From an uncultured bacterium (lineage in GTDB: Bacteria; Bacillota; Clostridia; Oscillospirales; Oscillospiraceae), in contig CANRXB010000014.1 of NCBI GenBank assembly GCA_947643715.1, forward strand, positions 1 to 58,104: a stretch of DNA of 58,104 nucleotides, in the 5' to 3' direction. The notes beneath the pieces are model-generated. The model ran no database searches. It saw nothing but the letters and a program-made list of their open reading frames with translations, and was not told where the DNA came from. Below, piece after piece: positions 57,647 to 58,104 of the stretch (position 1 is its first letter; every line of letters begins with the position of its first letter). Both the position numbers and the translations under genes were made by a program.

Positions 57647-58104
57647 ATGAACATGAGATACAAGAAACTGGCCCTTTTGTTGGCCGTTGCCATGCTGTTC
57701 GCTCTGCCCGCCTGCAAGCCAGCGGCGGCGGATCCCTCCGGCGTGCCCTCCGAGGTGGCCTCGGACTCCCTGCCGCCCAGCCAGGAGCCCTCCGTGGAGC
57801 CCACCAGCGCACCGCCCTCCGACGCCCCCGACAAAGATCCGCTCGACGGCCTCATCCGTATGGGCTTCCTCAACGGCCCCACAGGGGTGGGAGCGGCCAG
57901 GCTGCTGGACCAAATCGACAGCGGCGGCATCGACAACGACGCCTACCGTTACGATATCTATAACGACAACAGCGAGCTGGTGGCCGCGCTGACCAAAGGG
58001 GAGATCGACATCGCCACCGTGGCCTCCAACGTGGCGGTGAACCTCTACCACAAGACGGACGGCGGGGTGAAGATCATCGCCGTGGGCACCCTGGGGGTGC
58101 TCCA
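57647..58104 (+). CDS. Substrate-binding lipoprotein of an ABC importer, N-terminal part (runs off the end)
   Basis: The first 152 codons of a lipoprotein: MNMRYKKLALLLAVAMLFAL then lipobox LPAC with Cys at about residue 24, followed by a Pro/Ser-rich spacer to residue 62. From DGLIRMGFLNGPTGVGAARL onward it has the layout of SsuA/TauA/NMT1-type binding proteins (LVAALTKGEIDIATVASNVA). A sulfonate, nitrate or pyrimidine-type ligand is typical; the ligand cannot be fixed. AAAGGA precedes the ATG. Permease and ATPase genes presumably follow beyond the window. Confidence 0.85.
   Translation, partial: MNMRYKKLALLLAVAMLFALPACKPAAADPSGVPSEVASDSLPPSQEPSVEPTSAPPSDAPDKDPLDGLIRMGFLNGPTGVGAARLLDQIDSGGIDNDAYRYDIYNDNSELVAALTKGEIDIATVASNVAVNLYHKTDGGVKIIAVGTLGVL

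Noticed and set aside
1-58104. tRNA, rRNA, CRISPR array, insertion sequence or prophage
   Set aside because: All larger gaps were read; none shows a cloverleaf with CCA-type 3' end, regularly spaced repeats, transposase motifs or phage genes.

Overview
The window is GC-rich (roughly 60-65% by eye) and densely coded. It reads as chromosomal DNA of a high-GC anaerobic Firmicute, most likely a gut Oscillospiraceae-type Clostridium relative (Flavonifractor/Lawsonibacter/Oscillibacter-like). Reasons: AGGAGG ribosome sites before nearly every gene, TTGACA/TATAAT promoters with 17-nt spacers, a short-form anaerobic ThiC, fhs, a LytTR/GHKL two-component pair, an HPr-based PTS, and host-associated functions (bile salt hydrolase, M60 mucinase-type protease). 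The taxonomic call is inference. I saw no tRNA, rRNA, CRISPR array, transposase or prophage gene.

Layout. 0-5.6 kb: ABC exporter (-); small protein and PrxQ peroxiredoxin (+); operon def / DUF6933-like / yaaA (-); small acidic protein and SIMPL protein (+). 5.6-10.9 kb: TPP riboswitch and a complete thiW-thiM-thiE-thiD-thiC-thiN operon (+). 10.9-22 kb: a minus-strand signalling block: PH-like and DUF6440 proteins, an AgrA/AgrC-type LytTR/GHKL pair, then a three-gene operon (single REC; HK-REC-REC-HPt; HK-REC fused to a DegV domain), then a Cache chemoreceptor. 22-24 kb: bile salt hydrolase and a stretch with big hairpins and a gene remnant. 24-29 kb: HPr and amylosucrase, a DEDDh exonuclease, an iron alcohol dehydrogenase. 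29-34 kb: N-acetylmuramate catabolism (HAD phosphatase, PTS EIIBC, murQ) facing its RpiR-type regulator murR. 34-36 kb: fhs with a leader that looks like an attenuator, and a cluster of DnaA-box-like 9-mers. 36-42 kb: operon polA / nucleoside phosphorylase / rimI / double GNAT / tsaD. 42-48 kb: a two-gene surface operon, a 1604-aa dockerin-containing M60 metalloprotease followed by an SLH cell-wall protein with a cohesin-like N-terminal domain. 48-54 kb: lipoprotein sugar-binding protein plus a 1307-aa hybrid sensor kinase. 54-58 kb: DUF362 protein, prfB, LCP protein, and the start of a substrate-binding lipoprotein that runs off the end.

How they fit. The thi genes make and salvage HMP, salvage thiazole and form TPP under TPP control, but no thiazole synthesis genes are here. 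The mur genes import and open MurNAc-6-P. The signalling blocks have unusual architectures, of which HK-REC-DegV is the most novel-looking: it would join phosphorelay signalling to a lipid-binding fold. The M60/SLH pair looks like a protease and its own surface anchor made from one transcript. Functions are assigned by reading motifs; no database search was run.
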